Source: Chryseobacterium jejuense (lineage in GTDB: Bacteria > Bacteroidota > Bacteroidia > Flavobacteriales > Weeksellaceae). Taken from it: a stretch of 64,000 nucleotides of DNA. Within the stretch, counting starts at the first letter, position 1, and each line of letters opens with the position of its first letter. Below, in pieces: positions 61,130 to 64,000 of this stretch. The notes under the pieces are model-generated. The model ran no database searches. It saw only the letters and a program-made list of their open reading frames with translations, and was not told where the DNA came from. The translations under genes and the position numbers were made by a program. The stretch spans positions 113,400-177,399 of the forward strand of contig NZ_FNEG01000009.1 of NCBI RefSeq assembly GCF_900100075.1. The letters run 5' to 3'.

Positions 61130-62758
61130 ATGGACATCGAATTCAACAAACGAGAAGATCAGAACAGATTAAAATTATCAGAGATAAATCGCTTGCTTGC
61201 CGAGATCAAAAAAGGAGGCGGTGAAAAGAGGCTTCAAAAGCTTCGTGATGAAGGAAAAATGACAGCAAGGGAAAGAATAGATTATCTTCTTGATAAAGAT
61301 TCTGATTCCATAGAAATAGGTGCATTTGCAGGCTATGAAATGTATGAAGAACATGGAGGCTGCCCTAGTGGTGGTGTAGTGGTGGTTATGGGATATGTTT
61401 CCGGAAGACAATGTATTGTTGTAGCCAATGATGCCTCCGTAAAAGCAGGAGCCTGGTTCCCTATCACAGGAAAGAAAAACCTGAGAGCACAGGAAATTGC
61501 AATGGAAAACAGACTTCCCATTATTTATCTTGTTGATTCTGCTGGAGTGTACTTACCTATGCAGGACGAAATTTTCCCTGATAAAGAAATGTTCGGTAGA
61601 ATATTCAGAAATAATGCTAAAATGAGTGCTTCAGGAATCATCCAGATTTCTGCAGTAATGGGCAGCTGTGTAGCTGGAGGAGCTTATCTTCCTATTATGA
61701 GCGATGAAGCGATGATTGTTGATAAAACAGGCTCTATTTTCCTTGCAGGTAGCTATCTTGTAAAAGCGGCTATTGGAGAAAGTATTGATAATGAAACATT
61801 GGGAGGAGCTACCACTCATTGCTCTATTTCAGGGGTTACTGATTATAAAGCGAAGGATGATAAAGATGCCTTAAACAGAATCAAAAACATTATGAAATCT
61901 ATCGGAAGTACTGAAAAAGCAGGCTTCGACAGAATAGAAAGTTTTCCACCAAAAGAAAGCCCTGATAATATCTTCGGAATTATGCCTGTTTCCAGAGCAG
62001 AACAATATGATACTTATGAAATCCTAAAATGTATTGTGGATAACTCCGAATATGAAGAATATAAGCCAAACTACGGCAAAAGTATTATTTGTGCCACTGC
62101 AAGAGTGGATGGCTGGTCTGTAGGAATTGTAGCCAATCAGAGAAAGCTAGTTAAGAGTGGCAAGGGAGAAATGCAATTTGGAGGAGTAATCTATTCTGAT
62201 TCTGCAGATAAAGCAACTCGATTCATAGCCAACTGTAATCAAAGAAAGATTCCTTTAATCTTCTTACAGGATGTTACCGGCTTTATGGTGGGTTCAAAAT
62301 CAGAACACGGTGGAATTATTAAAGATGGAGCTAAAATGGTAAATGCTGTTTCCAATTCTGTAGTTCCTAAATTTACCATTATTACAGGTAATTCTTACGG
62401 AGCAGGAAATTATGCCATGTGTGGAAAAGCTTATGATCCCAGACTGATTGTAGCATGGCCTTGGGCAGATCTTGCCGTAATGGGTGGAGCACAAGCGGCT
62501 AAAGTATTAGCACAAATTCAGGAATCTACGCTGAAAAAACAAGGTAAAGAAATTTCTGAAGAAGAACACAACAAAATATTGGATACTATTTCAAAAAAAT
62601 ACCAAAAACAAACCGAATCTACCTATGCTGCTGCAAGGTTATGGACTGATGCCATCATCAACCCAACAGATACCAGAAAATGGATTTCTATGGGAATAGA
62701 AGCTGCTAACCACTCTCCTATTACAGAGAAATTCAATTTAGGAGTAATCCAGGTCTGA
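61130..62758 (+). CDS. Acyl-CoA carboxylase, carboxyltransferase (beta) subunit
   Basis: 542 residues. Carboxyltransferase domains: RERIDYLLDKDSDSIEIGAF (N-terminal), LVDSAGVYLPMQDEIFPDKE, VMGSCVAGGAYLPIMSDEAMIV, ATTHCSISGVTDYKAKDD, and the C-terminal PLIFLQDVTGFMVGSKSEHGG and NSYGAGNYAMCGKAYDP. The sequence leans to the methylcrotonyl-CoA carboxylase type, but propionyl-CoA cannot be excluded. No biotin-carboxylase subunit is adjacent in the window. Confidence 0.9.
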   Translation: MDIEFNKREDQNRLKLSEINRLLAEIKKGGGEKRLQKLRDEGKMTARERIDYLLDKDSDSIEIGAFAGYEMYEEHGGCPSGGVVVVMGYVSGRQCIVVANDASVKAGAWFPITGKKNLRAQEIAMENRLPIIYLVDSAGVYLPMQDEIFPDKEMFGRIFRNNAKMSASGIIQISAVMGSCVAGGAYLPIMSDEAMIVDKTGSIFLAGSYLVKAAIGESIDNETLGGATTHCSISGVTDYKAKDDKDALNRIKNIMKSIGSTEKAGFDRIESFPPKESPDNIFGIMPVSRAEQYDTYEILKCIVDNSEYEEYKPNYGKSIICATARVDGWSVGIVANQRKLVKSGKGEMQFGGVIYSDSADKATRFIANCNQRKIPLIFLQDVTGFMVGSKSEHGGIIKDGAKMVNAVSNSVVPKFTIITGNSYGAGNYAMCGKAYDPRLIVAWPWADLAVMGGAQAAKVLAQIQESTLKKQGKEISEEEHNKILDTISKKYQKQTESTYAAARLWTDAIINPTDTRKWISMGIEAANHSPITEKFNLGVIQV

Positions 62759-62778
62759 TTAATAAACATATAGATAAA

Positions 62779-62813
62779 AAGACGGCTATCTCAGTTATTG
62801 AGATAGCCGTCTT
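62779..62813. terminator. Strong terminator, acyl-CoA carboxylase / GG-leader peptide
   Basis: Perfect 15-base stem AAGACGGCTATCTCA / TGAGATAGCCGTCTT with loop GTTAT between two convergent genes. Confidence 0.92.
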
Positions 62814-62944
62814 AATTTATTATTAGAACCTTAGGCTTTATTTACCCATTTGAAATTCAATGTCATATTTATACAAGTTCAAAAATGATATTAATATTAA
62901 ATTCAGAGAATAAAGGCCTTTTATAATAATATAGCATTTACAGA

Positions 62945-63142
62945 TTACAAATACTCTGCTCTACACCAATCTTTAGGGCTGCCAAGCTGGATACAACATT
63001 GATATTTAGACATGCAAATTCCATTAGGCCAACCTGTAGGATAACACATTCCAAATTGTGGATCATCTGGGCAACCTGGTCCTGTAGCTCCTCCTTTAAG
63101 TGACTTTAGATCTTCTCTTGAGATTTTCACTAAGTTTTTCAT
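62945..63142 (-). CDS. GG-leader, six-cysteine bacteriocin-like peptide
   Basis: 65 residues. A leader MKNLVKISREDLKSLKGG ends in a double glycine at 17-18, like the bacteriocin-type leaders found in Chryseobacterium-like flavobacteria. The core of 47 residues has cysteines at 24, 33, 43, 49, 50 and 60, and is rich in Gly and Pro. This fits a secreted disulfide-rich peptide cut after GG. No peptidase/ABC exporter, immunity or modification gene is within the window. An antimicrobial role is plausible from the leader, but unproven. Monocistronic; the plus-strand gene before it is convergent. Confidence 0.82.
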   Translation of the reverse strand: MKNLVKISREDLKSLKGGATGPGCPDDPQFGMCYPTGWPNGICMSKYQCCIQLGSPKDWCRAEYL

Positions 63143-63820
63143 TATTATTTAGTTTTAATATTACCTACTCTTTTAAAGCTTTTCGGCATCCGCTTATTAT
63201 ATCCAATAATAAGGAATTAACTCAAATTATTGAAAACCGAAAGAAATATTTAACAACAAATTATAAACAATAAATCACAATATAAAGATTTAGCTTATTG
63301 TATGCGAATTAAATGTAGGAATTCATTCAAAAAAAGATCATAAGAATAAGTATTTATATAATATATTAGTTTGTACCCCAACCACGCTCTTTGTCATCCC
63401 GTAGGGATCTAGACAATGTTATTCATAATTTTATTCTACTGGTTATGGATAAGTTTACCTCATAGTCTTATAATTGCTAAGGATCCTTACAGAAATCGAA
63501 GATTAGACGTAGTCAATGACAAAAGACGATGGAAAAACAATAGTAATGATACCAAGGAATAACTCTTATAAATAGAATAAAGATAGAGTGGTAAATTGAA
63601 TATAAAAATAAGCCTATTGCTATTTTACATATTCAGGATTCAATAGGGACGGACAGTAATCCTGAGCTTAGTTGAAGGAAGCCCGCTTTATCATGAAGAA
63701 TAATTCCGATGGCTTTAACCTAAGCTTAGATAGATTTTAGATAAAAGAAAAACTAAAAAATAAAGTAGGAGATTAATATAGAATAGATGGTAATGAATAT
63801 ACTTTGAGAACATCTCTGTT

Positions 63821-63850
63821 ATTACCCACTGCTTATTACTTATTACTTAT
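63821..63850. repeat. Third copy of the 30-base repeat, solo
   Basis: Matches the right arm at 27387-27416 at 25 of 30 positions. No four-helix-bundle gene is associated here. Confidence 0.65.
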
Positions 63851-63911
63851 TGGATGAGTTATCCTTGAGCTGTGGATTAGCTCTGCTTTATTCGTTGGGT
63901 ATAGAGCAAAA

Positions 63912-63944
63912 AAAAATCCTTTATCGTAATGATAAAGGATTTTT
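63912..63944 (-). terminator. Terminator of the rRNA operon
   Basis: Perfect 14-base stem AAAAATCCTTTATC / GATAAAGGATTTTT with loop GTAAT, followed on the minus strand by T-rich DNA. Confidence 0.9.
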
Positions 63945-63960
63945 AAAAATAAAATAAAAA

Positions 63961-64000
63961 CTGGCGGCGGCCTACTCTCCCGCGTTAGCAGTACCATCGG
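63961..64000 (-). rRNA. rrf: 5S rRNA, 3' end (cut by window edge)
   Basis: On the minus strand this reads CCGATGGTACTGCTAACGCG and then GGGAGAGTAGGCCGCCGCCAG (split here), the conserved 3' part of bacterial 5S rRNA with its terminal CCGCCAG. Only about 40 bases are present; the rest lies to the right, presumably after 23S. The terminator at 63912 follows it. Confidence 0.9.

Larger units (their letters stand above)
63143..63960. other. Long intergenic region before the rRNA operon end
   Basis: About 820 bases. Contents: repeat-like snippets (TGTCATCCCGTAGGGATCTAG at about 63393, CCTGAGCTTAGTTGAAGGA at about 63661), the third copy of the 30-base repeat at 63821-63850, and a strong minus-strand terminator at 63912-63944. 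No credible protein gene and no tRNA were found by eye. The snippets resemble common flavobacterial intergenic repeats. Confidence 0.55.

Noticed and set aside
1..64000. CRISPR arrays, tRNA genes, prophage or integrase genes.
   Set aside because: None seen: no regularly spaced direct repeats, no cloverleaf-like segment in intergenic DNA, and no integrase, terminase or transposase motifs in any frame.

Overview
The window looks like a chromosomal segment of a Chryseobacterium-like flavobacterium (Bacteroidota, Weeksellaceae). The DNA is AT-rich. Many genes follow the Bacteroidota promoter pattern (-7 box TAnnTTTG, sometimes with a TTG about 17-20 bases upstream). The gene content is typical of the group: PorP/SprF and PorV/PorQ outer-membrane proteins of the type IX secretion kind, TonB-dependent iron uptake, DUF3822, DUF4374 and DUF2807 proteins, and many small exported proteins starting with a signal peptide ending in AQ or SQ. 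No prophage, integrase, transposase or CRISPR array was seen. The right edge runs into the 3' end of a 5S rRNA on the minus strand.

Layout. 1-3.3 kb: peptide deformylase (cut by the edge), RuvX/YqgF, a SixA-type phosphatase, an archaemetzincin-like lipoprotein and a retropepsin-like protein. 3.4-5 kb: a serine beta-lactamase-like hydrolase. 5.2-11.9 kb: a four-gene minus-strand siderophore operon (acyltransferase, lysine/ornithine N-monooxygenase, TonB receptor, DUF4374 lipoprotein). 12-18 kb: small exported proteins, a YfcE phosphoesterase, an Smr protein, DUF3822, an outer-membrane protein, RsmD, and a divergent HxlR regulator/nitroreductase pair with a perfect inverted operator. 18-25.3 kb: MurI, a MuiA-like protein, HemW, PorP/SprF, an RluD-type pseudouridine synthase and a PASTA protein. 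25.4-29.4 kb: Ddl, CoaD, a frameshifted four-helix-bundle gene inside an inverted repeat, a TRIC-type channel and DHFR. 29.4-34.7 kb: LemA and two TPM proteins, KefF/KefC-like, DUF2807. 34.9-39.7 kb: M3 peptidase, YchJ, SlyD, VF530 and small proteins. 39.7-44 kb: SbcD-SbcC. 44-55 kb: flavin oxidoreductase, a TIKI/TraB-like protein, an S9 peptidase, YceI, DODA dioxygenase, S8 protease, GNAT, HutH. 55-62.8 kb: UvrC, PorV/PorQ, a DMT exporter, GNAT, an acyl-CoA carboxylase beta subunit. 62.9-64 kb: a GG-leader six-cysteine peptide and the end of an rRNA operon.

Most of the window is housekeeping: cell wall (MurI, Ddl, PASTA), translation (Def, RsmD, RluD), cofactors (CoaD, HemW, FolA) and DNA repair (RuvX, SbcCD, UvrC). 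The accessory points are the siderophore operon without a normal NIS synthetase, the inverted-repeat-bounded four-helix-bundle module with a third copy of its repeat at 63.8 kb, the HxlR operator pair, the terminator hairpin in the hemW leader, and the orphan GG-leader cysteine-rich peptide.

All assignments rest on reading protein motifs and DNA by eye. No database search or folding program was run.
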